Assembly: GCF_005960665.1 (NCBI RefSeq)
Contig: NZ_CP040676.1
Coordinates: 1,622,501-1,686,500, forward strand
DNA length: 64,000 nt
Direction of reading: 5' to 3'
Source of the DNA: Exiguobacterium mexicanum
GTDB taxonomy: Bacteria > Bacillota > Bacilli > Exiguobacteriales > Exiguobacteriaceae
The number at the start of each line of letters is the position of its first letter. Positions within the stretch are counted from its first letter, which is position 1. A program made the translations under genes and the position numbers. A model generated the notes under the pieces. It saw nothing but the letters and a program-made list of their open reading frames with translations, was not told the origin of the DNA and ran no database searches. Shown here in pieces: positions 30,607-40,799 of the stretch.

Positions 30607-30643
30607 GAAAAGGCGTCTCTTCACCTACGTGAAGGGACGCCTT
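30607..30643 (-). terminator. PyrR-controlled terminator between pyrP and pyrB
   Basis: On minus, a 15-bp stem AAGGCGTCCCTTCAC/GTGAAGAGACGCCTT (one internal mismatch pair) with loop GTAG and TTTTC. An alternative hairpin ATTTGGGT/ACCCAAAT (30645-30667) lies between it and the PyrR loop and probably takes part in antitermination. Confidence 0.85.
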
Positions 30644-30680
30644 CATTTGGGTAGACTACACCCAAATAAACGAGCCTTCA

Positions 30681-30711
30681 CTTTGCCGACCTCACGGGAT
30701 CGAATTAAAAG
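30681..30711 (-). promoter_or_regulatory. PyrR binding loop between pyrP and pyrB
   Basis: On minus: CTTT lower stem, CGA-U-CC, loop CGTGA, GG-TCG, AAAG. It matches the PyrR consensus ATCCNGNGAGGT, including the bulged U. It begins in the last codons of pyrP. UMP-bound PyrR should stabilise it and favour the terminator downstream. Confidence 0.88.
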
Positions 30712-32006
30712 TTACTTGCTTGTCGTGTATCTTCAGTTGTTTCGGCAGCAGCTTCGTCGACCGCTTCTTCTTTTGGCAAGAAGGCGTTCAAGAGAATCCC
30801 GACGACTGTGGCGAGTGCCATCCCTTGAACCGGGAAGCTTCCAAGTTGGACCATGGCCCCACCAAGTCCGATGACGAGGATGACCGAGGCGATGATGAGA
30901 TTGCGTTTCTCAGCGAGGTCGACGTTGCTTTCGACCATCGTCCGCAGACCGTTCGAAGCGATGACTCCGAACAAGAGGATCGAGATGCCGCCTTTGACCG
31001 GGTTCGGGATCGTCGAGATGAACGCTTCGACGTGACCAAGGAAACCAAAGCTGATAGCCATGAGCGCTGCTCCGGCGATGACGTAGACACTGTACACTTT
31101 CGTGATGGCCATGACCCCGTTGTTCTCACCGTAAGTCGTACACGGTGGACCACCGAGCGCCGAGGCGACCGCTTTCCCGACCCCGTCGCCGAGGAGTGTC
31201 CGATGGAGACCTGGATCTTTCATCGTTTCGCGTCCGATGATTTTTGACGTGACCATTTGGTCGCCGATATGTTCCGTCATCGTGACGAGCGCGACCGGGA
31301 CGATGGCGAGCAGTGCTCCGACTTGCCACATCGGCATGTAGTCGACGAACACCATCGTGAAGTCAGGCAGTTGGAACAAGCTCGCTTGACCGAGCGCCGA
31401 GTAGTCGATGATGCCGAACAGGGCGGCGATGATGTAACCACCGATGATACCGAACAAGATCGGTACGGCGCCCCATACTCCTTTGAGCGTCGTCATAGCG
31501 AACATCGTGATGCCGAGCGTGAGAAGCGCGACGGTGATGAACGTTCCATTGTAGGCACCGTCTTTGTTCATCGACATGTCGATGGCGACCGGTGCGAGCG
31601 ATAAGCCGATGACCATGATGACCGGACCGACGACGACTGGCGGCAAGAGGCGCAGCAACCAGTTCACACCTGTATTATAGATGATGAGCGAGACCACACC
31701 GTAAACCGATCCGGCGATGATGCCACCGAACAAGGCGGCTTCGACACCCCATTGCTGGCTGACGGCGATGATCGGGGCGATGTAGGCGAAACTTGACCCG
31801 AGATAGGTCGGGACTTTGAAGCGGGTAATCGCTAGGAATGAGAGCGTGGCCACACCGGAAGCGACGAGGGCGACGGACGTGCTTAGGCCCGTCAAAATCG
31901 GGACTAAAATCGTCGCTCCGAACATGGCGAAGACGTGCTGCAGGCTGAAGAGCAGCCATTGCGGTAAGTGAGCGGGACGCTCGTGGATGTTGAGGATGGG
32001 TTTCAT
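30705..32006 (-). CDS. pyrP: Uracil permease PyrP
   Basis: 433 residues from the ATG at 32006 with AAGGAG eight bases upstream. About 12-14 hydrophobic segments of the NCS2/UraA type; FALF-like QHVFAMFGATILVPILTG at the N-terminus and GAALMAISFGFLGHVEAFISTIP later. It imports uracil with protons. It lies between pyrR and pyrB as in B. subtilis. A PyrR loop overlaps its ribosome site. Confidence 0.95.
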   Translation of the reverse strand: MKPILNIHERPAHLPQWLLFSLQHVFAMFGATILVPILTGLSTSVALVASGVATLSFLAITRFKVPTYLGSSFAYIAPIIAVSQQWGVEAALFGGIIAGSVYGVVSLIIYNTGVNWLLRLLPPVVVGPVIMVIGLSLAPVAIDMSMNKDGAYNGTFITVALLTLGITMFAMTTLKGVWGAVPILFGIIGGYIIAALFGIIDYSALGQASLFQLPDFTMVFVDYMPMWQVGALLAIVPVALVTMTEHIGDQMVTSKIIGRETMKDPGLHRTLLGDGVGKAVASALGGPPCTTYGENNGVMAITKVYSVYVIAGAALMAISFGFLGHVEAFISTIPNPVKGGISILLFGVIASNGLRTMVESNVDLAEKRNLIIASVILVIGLGGAMVQLGSFPVQGMALATVVGILLNAFLPKEEAVDEAAAETTEDTRQASNF

Positions 32007-32016
32007 ATGTGGTTCT

Positions 32017-32047
32017 CCTTCCTGGCCTCTCTGGACCACCTTAAAGG
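32017..32047 (-). promoter_or_regulatory. PyrR binding loop overlapping the pyrP ribosome site
   Basis: On minus: CCTTT lower arm, GG-U-CC, loop AGAGA, GG-CC, then AAGG. TCCAGAGAGGCC matches the PyrR consensus. The 3' lower arm AAGG is the first part of the pyrP ribosome site AAGGAG (32020-32015). No terminator fits in the 48-base pyrR-pyrP gap. The arrangement suggests translational rather than attenuation control. Confidence 0.8.
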
Positions 32048-32054
32048 TTTTGGA

Positions 32055-32609
<555 letters not shown>

Positions 32610-32615
32610 TTATAC

Positions 32616-32657
32616 AAAAAAGAAGACTTCCTCATCCGGCTGGAAAAGGAAGTCTTC
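32616..32657 (-). terminator. PyrR-controlled terminator before pyrR
   Basis: On minus, GAAGACTTCCT / AGGAAGTCTTC with a 14-base loop, then TTTTTT. It stands between the first PyrR loop and the pyrR start. Confidence 0.88.
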
Positions 32658-32715
32658 ATATGTGAGGGCAGACCTCTGCCTCAAATAATCGACGTGTCGC
32701 GGCCGCGGCCACAAT

Positions 32716-32748
32716 CCTTTCACAGCCTCTCTGGACTGGGTTTAAAGG
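32716..32748 (-). promoter_or_regulatory. PyrR binding loop in the pyrR leader
   Basis: On minus: CCTTT lower arm, CAG-U-CC, loop AGAGA, GG-CTG, AAAGG. This is the textbook PyrR anti-antiterminator. It starts about ten bases after the predicted transcription start. Confidence 0.93.
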
Positions 32749-32763
32749 TGTTATGCTTCCTAG

Positions 32764-32792
32764 ACTATAAATCGGAATCGGTTGAAAGTCAA
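32764..32792 (-). promoter_or_regulatory. pyr operon promoter
   Basis: -35 TTGACT (32792-32787), 17-base spacer, -10 TATAGT (32769-32764), one mismatch in each. The -35 overlaps the rluD stop codon. Confidence 0.85.
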
Positions 32793-33700
32793 CGCGTTTT
32801 CTCGATTTTGTCCAATTTTGCAAGTTCCGCTTCGAAGTCGGCCGGGAGCGGCGCCTCGAATTCGAGCCATTCGTCCGTGCGTGGATGGAAGAAACCGAGC
32901 GTCGCCGCATGGAGAGCTTGTCCGTTCAATTGAATCGTGCGGCGCGGACCATATTTCGGGTCACCAGCGAGCGGATGGCCGATATAACGCATATGAACGC
33001 GGATTTGGTGTGTCCGTCCCGTCTCGAGCTTACACTCGACGAGTGTGAAGTCTTTATACCGCTCGAGCAGACGGAAGTGCGTGATCGCTTCTTTCGCGTT
33101 CTTGTCCGTCACTGTCATCCGCTGACGGTCGTTCGTGTCACGCCCGATTGGCGCCTCGATCGTCCCGAGCTCATGGGCAACTTCGCCGTGGACGAGAGCG
33201 ATATATTCACGCTTGATTTTACGATCCTTCAACTGGCTCGCGAGCGATTCGTGGGCCACATCGTTTTTCGCGACCATGAGGAGACCGGTCGTGTCTTTAT
33301 CGATGCGGTGGACGATGCCTGGTCGTTTGACACCGTTAATACCTGACAAATCGTCACAGTGATAGAGGAGTGCGTTGACGAGCGTGCCTGACGTATGACC
33401 AGCCGCCGGATGGACGACCATGCCGCGTGCCTTGTTGACGACGATGACATCCTCGTCCTCATAAACGACGTCGAGCTTGATATTCTCTGGCAACACCTCG
33501 AGTTCGACGGCCTCCGGGACCGTCACGACGATTTCGTCGCCTTCTTGCAGTTTATAGTTCGGCTTGACGACCTGGCCGTTGACGAGGAGGTCCCCCGCCT
33601 TGATCCAGTCTTGGATTTGCGAACGTGACCAGTCACTTTGTTCGCTCATCCATTTGTCGATACGTGCCTTTTCTTCGGCGACAAATGTGTAAGTTTCCAT
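32789..33700 (-). CDS. 23S rRNA pseudouridine synthase of the RluD family (YlyB)
   Basis: 303 residues. N-terminal S4 RNA-binding domain (~12-75), catalytic D134 in HRIDKDTTG, RTHQIRVHM near residue 230. It isomerises uridines of large-subunit rRNA, probably in helix 69. It starts one base into the lspA stop (TAATG), as in Bacillus. Confidence 0.93.
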   Translation of the reverse strand: METYTFVAEEKARIDKWMSEQSDWSRSQIQDWIKAGDLLVNGQVVKPNYKLQEGDEIVVTVPEAVELEVLPENIKLDVVYEDEDVIVVNKARGMVVHPAAGHTSGTLVNALLYHCDDLSGINGVKRPGIVHRIDKDTTGLLMVAKNDVAHESLASQLKDRKIKREYIALVHGEVAHELGTIEAPIGRDTNDRQRMTVTDKNAKEAITHFRLLERYKDFTLVECKLETGRTHQIRVHMRYIGHPLAGDPKYGPRRTIQLNGQALHAATLGFFHPRTDEWLEFEAPLPADFEAELAKLDKIEKTR

Positions 33701-34173
33701 TACGATTGTCCCCTTTCTTTGTTTAATTTTTCTTCGAACAAGACGCCGATGATCATGAAGATGACCCCGAACGTGAGCGCCATATCGGCGACGTTAAAGA
33801 TTGGGAAGTTGTAGCCGAACGGATACGTGTCGACGAAATCGACGACTTCACCACGGAACAGACGGTCGATGAAGTTCCCGATCGCACCGGCGAGCAGTAA
33901 CCCGACGCTATAACCGAGCAAATCAAACCCGTTCACTTCTTTATGCAAGAAATAAATCAAGCCGACGACGACGACCGCAGTGACGATGAAGAAGAACACC
34001 ATCTGCCCTTCGAGCATGCCCCAGGCCGCGCCTTTATTGCGGTAAGACGTCAAGTAGAGCAATTCTGGGATGAGCTCGATTGACTGCCCGATCGTCATCG
34101 TCTGGACGACAATCCATTTCGTTACTTGGTCGAGCAAGATGAGGAAAAGTGCTAATCCGTAATAACGTTTCAT
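33700..34173 (-). CDS. lspA: Lipoprotein signal peptidase
   Basis: 157 residues, four TM helices. Catalytic aspartates D103 (GNFIDRL) and D130 (FNVADM). It cleaves the signal peptide of prolipoproteins after lipid attachment. AAAGGAG lies before the ATG at 34173. Confidence 0.97.
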   Translation of the reverse strand: MKRYYGLALFLILLDQVTKWIVVQTMTIGQSIELIPELLYLTSYRNKGAAWGMLEGQMVFFFIVTAVVVVGLIYFLHKEVNGFDLLGYSVGLLLAGAIGNFIDRLFRGEVVDFVDTYPFGYNFPIFNVADMALTFGVIFMIIGVLFEEKLNKERGQS

Positions 34174-34193
34174 CAGATTCTCCTTTCAAGTCA

Positions 34194-34226
34194 TAAGAAA
34201 CCGGAGTGGACGATCGCCACTCCGGT
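34194..34226 (-). terminator. ileS terminator
   Basis: On minus, ACCGGAGTGG / CCACTCCGGT with a 7-base loop and TTTCTT, just after the ileS stop. Confidence 0.85.
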
Positions 34227-34231
34227 CCGGC

Positions 34232-36958
34232 TTATGCGATGACTTCAGTACAACGCGGGCAAAGCTCTGGATGTTCAGCATTTTGACCGAGTTCGGTCGA
34301 GTATGTCCAGCAACGGGCACAAGCGGCACCGTCAGCCTTCATGACGCTGATTTCGGCCGTCGTATAATCGACATCGGCCGATTCGACGTAATCGAGTTGC
34401 GACACTTGAAGCAACTGACGAACGTTATCGATCGTCTCGAGCAACTGTTTCGTCTCACCTTTTGGCGCGACTTGTAGTTTTGCTTCGAGCGGTTTACCGA
34501 TCAACTTCTCGCCACGGGCGATCTCGATCGCTTTCAACACGTCGTCACGGAACGTGAGGAACTTCGACCATTTAGCAAGCAATGCCGTCTCATCTTCTGT
34601 GAGAGGTGCCACTGCCTCAAGGTCTGTCAAGAAGACGCTATCAGCTGTCTTCGCCGGCACTTCTTGCCACACTTCGTCCGCTGTGTGCGGGAGGATTGGT
34701 GCAAGCAATTTCGTGAGCGTGACGACCGTGTCATACATGACCGTTTGAACGGCACGACGACGTGCGTCGTCTTCACGTTCGATATATAGAATATCTTTGG
34801 TGAAGTCGAGATAGAACGACGACAACTCGTTGACACAGAAGTTATGGCTCAAGTGATAGACAGCCATGAAATCGAACGTGTCGTACGCTTTGACGACTTT
34901 CGTCTGAAGTTGCTTGAGTTTTGTCGCCATGAAGCGGTCCGCTTCCGGCATGTCTTCGAAGGCGACACGCATCGATGGGTCGAACCCGTTCAAGTTACCG
35001 AGCAAGAAGCGCAACGTGTTGCGGATCTTCCGGTAGACTTCCGACACTTGTTTGAAGTTATCGTGCGATGCGCGGACATCCGACTGATAGTCGACCGACG
35101 ATACCCAAAGACGGACGATTTCCGCTCCGTATTGTTTGACGAGATCGTTCGGTGCGATCGTGTTGCCGAGTGACTTCGACATCTTACGGCCGTCGCCGTC
35201 GAGGACGAAGCCGTGGCTGAGCACGTTGCGATACGGCGCTTTGCCCGTCGTCGCGACTGCCGTCGAGAGTGACGAGTTGAACCAGCCGCGGTATTGGTCC
35301 GAGCCTTCAAGGTACAAGTCGGCCGGACGGCGCAAGTTATCGCGCTGTTCGAGTACGCCCGCATGAGACGAACCTGAGTCAAACCAGACGTCCATAATGT
35401 CGAGTTCTTTCCGGAACTCGCCGTTCGGGCTGTTCGGGTGTGTGAAACCTTCTGGCAACAAGTCTTTCGCTTCACGCTCATACCAGACGTTCGAGCCGTG
35501 CTCATGGAACAAGTTGGCGATGTGGTCGATCGTCTCGTTCGTGATGATCTCCGTGCCGTCTTCGGCGTAGAAGATCGGAATCGGGACGCCCCATGCCCGT
35601 TGACGGCTGATGACCCAGTCCCCACGGTCACGGACCATGTTGTAAAGGCGCGTCATGCCCCACTCCGGTACCCAGTTCACTTCTTCGATTTCACGAAGCA
35701 TGTCGGCACGGAAATCTTTGATTGACGCGAACCATTGCGGTGTGGCGCGGAAGATAACCGGTTTTTTCGTACGCCAGTCGTGCGGGTACGAGTGCTTGAT
35801 GAATTTCAAGTTGAGGAGGTAGCCGTTCTCTTCAAGCTTCATGCCGATTTGTTTGTTTGCGTCTTCATAGAACAAACCTTCGAAACCTGGCGCCTCTTCT
35901 GTCATATAACCACGGTCGTCGACCGGGCAGAGGACGTCGAGTCCGTAAGCTTGTCCGACACGGTAATCGTCTTCCCCGTGACCTGGTGCCGTATGGACGA
36001 GACCTGTCGCGTCAGCCGTGACGTGATCGCCGATCATGACGAGCGATGTCCGGTCATAAAGCGGGTGCTGAGCCGTCATGTGTTCGAACTCGCGCCCGTT
36101 CCAAGAACCGCTCACTGTGTAATCCGTCCAGCCGAGTGCCGTCGTCACGTCTTCGACGAGCGTTTCGGCAACGATGTACCCTTTGCCGTCGTGCTCGATG
36201 CGCGTGTACGTCAACTCGTCGCTGACCGCGATCCCAAGGTTGGCCGGGATCGTCCATGGTGTCGTCGTCCAGATGACGAAGTGGTCCGTTGTCGCTAAGA
36301 CGTCTTTGCCGTCGACGACTTGGAACGCCACGTAGATCGCCGGTGACTTCTTGTCATAGTATTCGATTTCTGCCTCGGCGAGGGCCGATTCAGAAGACGG
36401 TGACCAGTAGACCGGTTTCTTCCCTTTATAGATGTAACCCTTCTCGGCCATCGTCCCGAACAAGCGGATTTGAGCCGCCTCATATTCCGGCAATAGCGTG
36501 ATATACGGGTTGTCAAAATCAGCCATCAGTCCAAGACGCTTGAACTGCTCGCGTTGCGAGTTCACTTGTTCCATCGCGTACGCCGCACACTTCTCGCGGA
36601 ATTCGGCGACGGTCATCTCTTTACGATTGACGCCTGCTTTTTGAAGCGCGTTCTCGATTGGGAGACCGTGTGTGTCCCAGCCCGGGATCATCGGTGACTG
36701 GTAGCCGTTCAATGATTTGAAGCGGACGATGATGTCTTTCAATACTTTGTTGAGCGCATGGCCCATATGGATGTCGCCGTTCGCATACGGAGGTCCGTCG
36801 TGCAGGATGTATTGTGGCTTTCCGGCATTTTTTTCTTGGACGCGGTTATATAGGTCCATCTGTTCCCAAGCCTCGTGCATGGCTGGCTCGCGTTTTGGCA
36901 GATTTCCGCGCATCGCGAATTCTGTTTCAGGCATCAATAGTGTGTCTTTGTAGTTCAT
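34232..36958 (-). CDS. ileS: Isoleucyl-tRNA synthetase
   Basis: 908 residues from the ATG at 36958, with AGGAGG upstream; the longer reading runs into the T-box leader. HMGH (64-67) in [19 protein letters not shown] near residue 590, an editing domain between them, and a C-terminal zinc site CARCW ... CPRC. It charges tRNA-Ile. It is controlled by the T-box upstream. Confidence 0.98.
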   Translation of the reverse strand: MNYKDTLLMPETEFAMRGNLPKREPAMHEAWEQMDLYNRVQEKNAGKPQYILHDGPPYANGDIHMGHALNKVLKDIIVRFKSLNGYQSPMIPGWDTHGLPIENALQKAGVNRKEMTVAEFREKCAAYAMEQVNSQREQFKRLGLMADFDNPYITLLPEYEAAQIRLFGTMAEKGYIYKGKKPVYWSPSSESALAEAEIEYYDKKSPAIYVAFQVVDGKDVLATTDHFVIWTTTPWTIPANLGIAVSDELTYTRIEHDGKGYIVAETLVEDVTTALGWTDYTVSGSWNGREFEHMTAQHPLYDRTSLVMIGDHVTADATGLVHTAPGHGEDDYRVGQAYGLDVLCPVDDRGYMTEEAPGFEGLFYEDANKQIGMKLEENGYLLNLKFIKHSYPHDWRTKKPVIFRATPQWFASIKDFRADMLREIEEVNWVPEWGMTRLYNMVRDRGDWVISRQRAWGVPIPIFYAEDGTEIITNETIDHIANLFHEHGSNVWYEREAKDLLPEGFTHPNSPNGEFRKELDIMDVWFDSGSSHAGVLEQRDNLRRPADLYLEGSDQYRGWFNSSLSTAVATTGKAPYRNVLSHGFVLDGDGRKMSKSLGNTIAPNDLVKQYGAEIVRLWVSSVDYQSDVRASHDNFKQVSEVYRKIRNTLRFLLGNLNGFDPSMRVAFEDMPEADRFMATKLKQLQTKVVKAYDTFDFMAVYHLSHNFCVNELSSFYLDFTKDILYIEREDDARRRAVQTVMYDTVVTLTKLLAPILPHTADEVWQEVPAKTADSVFLTDLEAVAPLTEDETALLAKWSKFLTFRDDVLKAIEIARGEKLIGKPLEAKLQVAPKGETKQLLETIDNVRQLLQVSQLDYVESADVDYTTAEISVMKADGAACARCWTYSTELGQNAEHPELCPRCTEVIA

Positions 36959-36989
36959 TGAAACTCCTCCTGCATCTTTTTTTGACAAC

Positions 36990-37018
36990 AAAAAAAACCC
37001 GCCCCTAATAGGGACGAG
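36990..37018 (-). terminator. T-box terminator before ileS
   Basis: On minus, CTCGTCCC - TATTA - GGGGCGGG (two G-U pairs) followed by eight T. Confidence 0.9.
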
Positions 37019-37220
37019 TTGGTCGACTCGCGGTACCACCCTACTAATCTCAGGGAAAGCCCCGAGACCGCTCTTGGTAACCGATAACGAGGTCAGGCGG
37101 TCGCGCTTACTAACTTCAGCCCGACACTCATAGGGGATACCGATAAAGTCTTTCTCTTAGGCTTGCACCTTCCCTAAGTCGCTTCGTAGGTATGACTTTA
37201 TCGACGTGTCCTAATCGACG
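36990..37220 (-). promoter_or_regulatory. T-box leader of ileS
   Basis: The T-box antiterminator sequence AGGGTGGTACCGCG is at 37042-37029 on minus, followed by the terminator at 36990-37018. Upstream, the stem I distal loop GGTGCAAGCC is capped by CTTAGG/CCTAAG. Uncharged tRNA-Ile should favour the antiterminator. An ATC triplet lies in the 3' side of stem I (GGTATCCCC), but I could not fix the specifier loop by hand. Confidence 0.92.
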
Positions 37221-37229
37221 TATTGTGTA

Positions 37230-37775
37230 TTATCCGTGATGTTTGGTTGGTATGACTTCGTCGTCATTATACGCAAGTTCGGTCGTATCGTCAAGAACCG
37301 TCTGGACCGGCGGCTCCCCGACAATCGTGTCCCATTCCGTGCTGTTCAACAGCTCCATCTGAGCATCGACGAGGACGCGGAAGCGGGTCCGGTACAACTC
37401 GACTTTTTTGAGCATTTGAATGACTTCGCGCTCAGCGAGCTGTTCTTTACGTGACGCTTCTTCCTCACGGGCGAGCGCCTCGCGTTCGGCCTGCTTCAAA
37501 ATGAGACTCGCTTCTTTCGCCGCGTTCGTCTTCACTTCTTCGGCAGCCTCTTGGGCGACGATAATCGATTTGTTCAACGTGTCTTCCATCGAGGAGAAGT
37601 AGTCGATACGGGCTTGCATATCGTTGACGAGTTCTTCGTACCTTCTATTCTCACGAATCAATAGCTCAAACTCTTTGATGATTTGATCTAGAAATTCATT
37701 GACCTCATCGATATCGTACCCGCGAAAACGAGTCGAGAACTCTTTATTATGAATATCAATCGGTGTCAACGCCAT
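37230..37775 (-). CDS. divIVA: Septum/pole-targeting protein DivIVA
   Basis: 181 residues. The N-terminal membrane-curvature domain has PIDIHNKEFSTRFRGYDIDEVNEFLD; the rest (~30-150) is a heptad coiled coil rich in Glu, Ala and Lys, with an acidic tail. It gathers at negatively curved membrane of the septum. AGGAGG ribosome site. Its 3' end runs into the ileS leader. Confidence 0.96.
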   Translation of the reverse strand: MALTPIDIHNKEFSTRFRGYDIDEVNEFLDQIIKEFELLIRENRRYEELVNDMQARIDYFSSMEDTLNKSIIVAQEAAEEVKTNAAKEASLILKQAEREALAREEEASRKEQLAEREVIQMLKKVELYRTRFRVLVDAQMELLNSTEWDTIVGEPPVQTVLDDTTELAYNDDEVIPTKHHG

Positions 37776-37793
37776 TCGACTTTCCTCCTAAGT

Positions 37794-38564
37794 TCAACGT
37801 ATGATGCCATACTGGATTTTTATTTTCTCACGTTTCGTCGAGCCGAGAATCGCCGTCAATTTGACACGGCCATACCCTCGAATCGAGACCAAATCGTCTG
37901 GTTCAAGGATGAAGCTCGCATCGTCAATCGGTTTATGATTCACTTTGCAGTCTCCATGTTTGACGAGCGCCTGCGCTTTTTGCCTTGATAATCCGAGCAC
38001 TTCGCTGACGACCGTGTCAAACCGGAGCGATGAGACGATTCCGAACTCGTCGCTCCATTTGACTTCGGGCACGACGAGCACGGACTCGGGCGGCACCTCT
38101 GAGATGCGAATCCGGGCCTTGCCGACCCGGTCGACGTTCATCTCGATGAACCCAACCGCCTCACGCGTCGTCGCGAATTGGGCGACGCCATCGTCGAGGA
38201 CGACATCTCCGAATTTTTGACGCTTCAACCCAGCGTTCAAGAGCGTACCCGTCACCTGACGATGCGTCAATTCGACAAATTTGGTTGGATAGTCGATTTG
38301 ACGAATCGCGATATCAAAATCGTTCGGGTCGAGCTCGTAATAGTCCGGAGCGAGGATGAGTCGACGCCGTTCCGCGCCTTCAAATCCGCCGTCCTCATAA
38401 ATCGCGAGCTGCTTCCCGACGAGTTGCCGGACGATTTGTTGCTCGCGTGGATCTAAAAAGTCCGTCACTTTAAACACATAGTTGTCCTCGACTTGTTGAA
38501 CCCAATCGAGCACTTGCTCGACAAACGGGCGCTCATTCGGACGATAATGATCGAAGACGCTCAT
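37794..38564 (-). CDS. ylmH: S4-domain RNA-binding protein YlmH
   Basis: 256 residues. The C-terminal S4 domain (~178-245, LGLSRQKAQALVKHGDCKVN) follows an N-terminal YlmH-specific domain. The homologue is reported to bind 50S subunits with peptidyl-tRNA and to have an RqcP-like activity, which would link it to the rqcH gene at 17237. It starts directly after the ylmG stop. Confidence 0.92.
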   Translation of the reverse strand: MSVFDHYRPNERPFVEQVLDWVQQVEDNYVFKVTDFLDPREQQIVRQLVGKQLAIYEDGGFEGAERRRLILAPDYYELDPNDFDIAIRQIDYPTKFVELTHRQVTGTLLNAGLKRQKFGDVVLDDGVAQFATTREAVGFIEMNVDRVGKARIRISEVPPESVLVVPEVKWSDEFGIVSSLRFDTVVSEVLGLSRQKAQALVKHGDCKVNHKPIDDASFILEPDDLVSIRGYGRVKLTAILGSTKREKIKIQYGIIR

Positions 38565-38837
38565 TTAAATACCGAAAATCGCTCGCACTCCAAATTGTGC
38601 CATCCGTAGCACAAATAAAGCGACGATTGGGGAGATATCGAGCATCCCGCCAATTGGTGGGATGATTCGACGAAACGGGTTTAAAAACGGCTCGCATAGA
38701 TACGATAAAATTTGACCAAATTTAGATTCACGCGCATTTGGGAACCACGATAATAAAATATAGGCAATCAAGACCCAACTATAATACCCAAGTAATGTAA
38801 CGATCGTGTTGCCTAACGCAGGTATAGCATTTTCCAT
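38565..38837 (-). CDS. ylmG: YggT-family membrane protein YlmG
   Basis: 90 residues, two TM segments (~10-32 and ~66-86) joined by the conserved SWFPNARESKFGQILSYLCEPFLNPFRRIIPP loop. The role is poorly known; it belongs to the conserved ylm block next to ftsZ. Confidence 0.92.
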   Translation of the reverse strand: MENAIPALGNTIVTLLGYYSWVLIAYILLSWFPNARESKFGQILSYLCEPFLNPFRRIIPPIGGMLDISPIVALFVLRMAQFGVRAIFGI

Positions 38838-38841
38838 TCAG

Positions 38842-39309
38842 TTACCACCCTTTACTATTGAGTTCGTCCTCCGAAATCAAATTCGAGATCGATCCCGTCA
38901 ACTCGATGTTGTTTGGAGTACATAAAATCGTGTTATGTCCAATCGACGTCATCGTCCCTTCTAACGCATAGACGACACCTGACAAGAAGTTGACGACTTG
39001 ACGAGACTGCTCTTTCGACATCCGTTGGAGGTTGACGATGACGGCCCGGTTCTCTTTCAATTGGTCGCTGATGTCTTGGGCTTCGGCGAATACACGCGGT
39101 TCGGCCAAGACGACTTTTGAACGTTCTTTCTTCTTCGTGTTCAACGCGACGATATTGTTTGATGCTTTCGGACGGTCCTCAGTTTTGACGATTGCCTCCG
39201 TCATCGGTTGTGTCTTCGTTTCGGCGACAGCATACTCGTCTCCTTCGAACTGGTTGTTCGGATCTTCCTCGAGTCCAAAGAAGTCCTTCATTTTGTTTTT
39301 GATTGACAT
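38842..39309 (-). CDS. sepF: Cell division protein SepF
   Basis: 155 residues from the ATG at 39309 (AAGGAGG upstream); the longer frame overlaps ylmE. MSIKNKMKDFFG is the membrane-binding amphipathic helix; the C-terminal DUF552 domain (~70-150) forms rings that bundle FtsZ. Confidence 0.95.
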   Translation of the reverse strand: MSIKNKMKDFFGLEEDPNNQFEGDEYAVAETKTQPMTEAIVKTEDRPKASNNIVALNTKKKERSKVVLAEPRVFAEAQDISDQLKENRAVIVNLQRMSKEQSRQVVNFLSGVVYALEGTMTSIGHNTILCTPNNIELTGSISNLISEDELNSKGW

Positions 39310-39332
39310 AACGGATTCCTCCTTAAAATATA

Positions 39333-39986
39333 TTATTGCACAAGTACGGTTCCAATACGAACAAACGATGCGCCTTCTTCGATCGCCAACGTGTAGTCGT
39401 TCGACATCCCCATTGACAGTTCGGTACACGGTGCATGCGGATAGGCAAGACCTGCGACGTCATCGCGCAATTGTCTCAAGTTTCGGAACGTCTCCCGAAT
39501 CACCGTCTCGTCCTCTGTGAACGGTGCCATTGTCATCAATCCGATGATCCGCACGTGAGGATACTGTTTACAGTTCTCGATGAACGGGATGACTTCCTCT
39601 TTTTCGAGACCATGTTTTGATGCTTCGCCCGATATGTTCACTTGCACGAAACAATCGATCACGCCTTGGGCGCGCTTATCGATCTCTTCGGCGAGCGAGA
39701 GACGGTCGAGCGAATGGATCGCTGCCACATGGTCGATAATTTGTCTCACTTTACGTGTCTGCAGGCTGCCGATGAAATGAAACTTGGCATCAGGCGGCAA
39801 CTGCTCGACTTTTTCAAGTAATCCTTCGGGACGATTTTCGCCGAAGTCGCGGATGCCTTCCGCATAAAGGGCGTTCGCCACGTCGGGACCGACCGATTTC
39901 GTGACCGCGATGAGCGTCACCGCTTGATCGGTCCGATGCACGTCGATCGTCTGTCTGACTTGATTCACATTATTCGCTATACTCAC
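39333..39986 (-). CDS. ylmE: PLP homeostasis protein (YggS/YlmE family)
   Basis: 217 residues. PLP lysine in VTKS, GENR, HFIGSLQ and the C-terminal SMGMSNDY. It controls free pyridoxal phosphate and has no known catalytic activity. It overlaps pgeF by four bases. Confidence 0.94.
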   Translation of the reverse strand: MSIANNVNQVRQTIDVHRTDQAVTLIAVTKSVGPDVANALYAEGIRDFGENRPEGLLEKVEQLPPDAKFHFIGSLQTRKVRQIIDHVAAIHSLDRLSLAEEIDKRAQGVIDCFVQVNISGEASKHGLEKEEVIPFIENCKQYPHVRIIGLMTMAPFTEDETVIRETFRNLRQLRDDVAGLAYPHAPCTELSMGMSNDYTLAIEEGASFVRIGTVLVQ

Positions 39987-40744
39987 GATTTCTTCTCCTT
40001 GACGAGGACAGCCGCAAATCGACGTTTGGCATCTCCGTTCCGATATGAGAAAAAGCTTCGATCGGCTACGGTCGACAAGTTCGATTGGGTCACCTCGATA
40101 TTTCGTTCAGCGGCGAGCGTCTCGTTCACTCGTTGCAGGGATAGATGGGCATGGCCTGCCTGTTCGTCCGAGACTGATGCTTCATAAGCTGCCGGCGAGA
40201 CAGCTTCGACCGCATCAAGGACACGGCGGTCGACCTCGTAATGGTCGGCCGTGATGGCTGGTCCGACAAACATATCAATATCTTGTTCCGGTACGCCCAA
40301 TGTTGCAAATGCATCGGTCATCGAGGCCACGATGTTACCGACTGTCCCTTTCCAGCCTGCGTGTGCGACACCGATGACGCCATGGTCTTTGGCGCAAAAG
40401 AACAGCGGGACACAATCAGCGAACACGAGGGCGAGCGGTAACGAGTCAACCGTCGTGACGAGACCGTCCGTCGCCGGAATCGTCTCATCGTAACGGTACG
40501 CCCCTCTGCCTCGGTCAGCGTCTCCGACGACTTCGACGTTTGTTTGATGCACTTGGTCGGCCCATACCGAATCAGCGAGGTCGAGACCGGCCGCTTCGAA
40601 AAATTGCTTCCGATTGGCGACGACTCGATCCGGGTCATCTCCGACGTGGAGTCCGACGTTGCCTTCGTTATGCCCATCGGTCCGGGTCGTGACGTAGGCG
40701 CGGTAGCGATCCGTCTCGGTTTCCCATGTATGTAACAGTCGCAT
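39983..40744 (-). CDS. pgeF: Peptidoglycan editing factor PgeF (YlmD, laccase domain)
   Basis: 253 residues. Metal motif FADCVPLFF and GVAHAGWKGT of the DUF152 family. Homologues act on purine nucleosides, or remove wrongly placed residues from peptidoglycan precursors. AAAGGAG ribosome site. Confidence 0.93.
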   Translation of the reverse strand: MRLLHTWETETDRYRAYVTTRTDGHNEGNVGLHVGDDPDRVVANRKQFFEAAGLDLADSVWADQVHQTNVEVVGDADRGRGAYRYDETIPATDGLVTTVDSLPLALVFADCVPLFFCAKDHGVIGVAHAGWKGTVGNIVASMTDAFATLGVPEQDIDMFVGPAITADHYEVDRRVLDAVEAVSPAAYEASVSDEQAGHAHLSLQRVNETLAAERNIEVTQSNLSTVADRSFFSYRNGDAKRRFAAVLVKEKKS

Positions 40745-40762
40745 ATGATTCTCCTTTTTTAG

Positions 40763-40791
40763 AAAAAAGGGATGCCGAGAACCGGCACCCC
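40763..40791 (-). terminator. ftsA-ftsZ terminator
   Basis: On minus, GGGTGCCG - GTTCT - CGGCATCCC followed by TTTTTTC, right after the ftsZ stop. Confidence 0.85.
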
Positions 40792-40799
40792 CCTGTTGT

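Noticed and set aside
37020-37220. A defined specifier codon in the T-box
   Set aside because: Two alternative stem I pairings compete (GATAAAGTC/GACTTTATC versus ATACC/GGTAT), so the loop could not be fixed by eye; ileS downstream is the firmer evidence.
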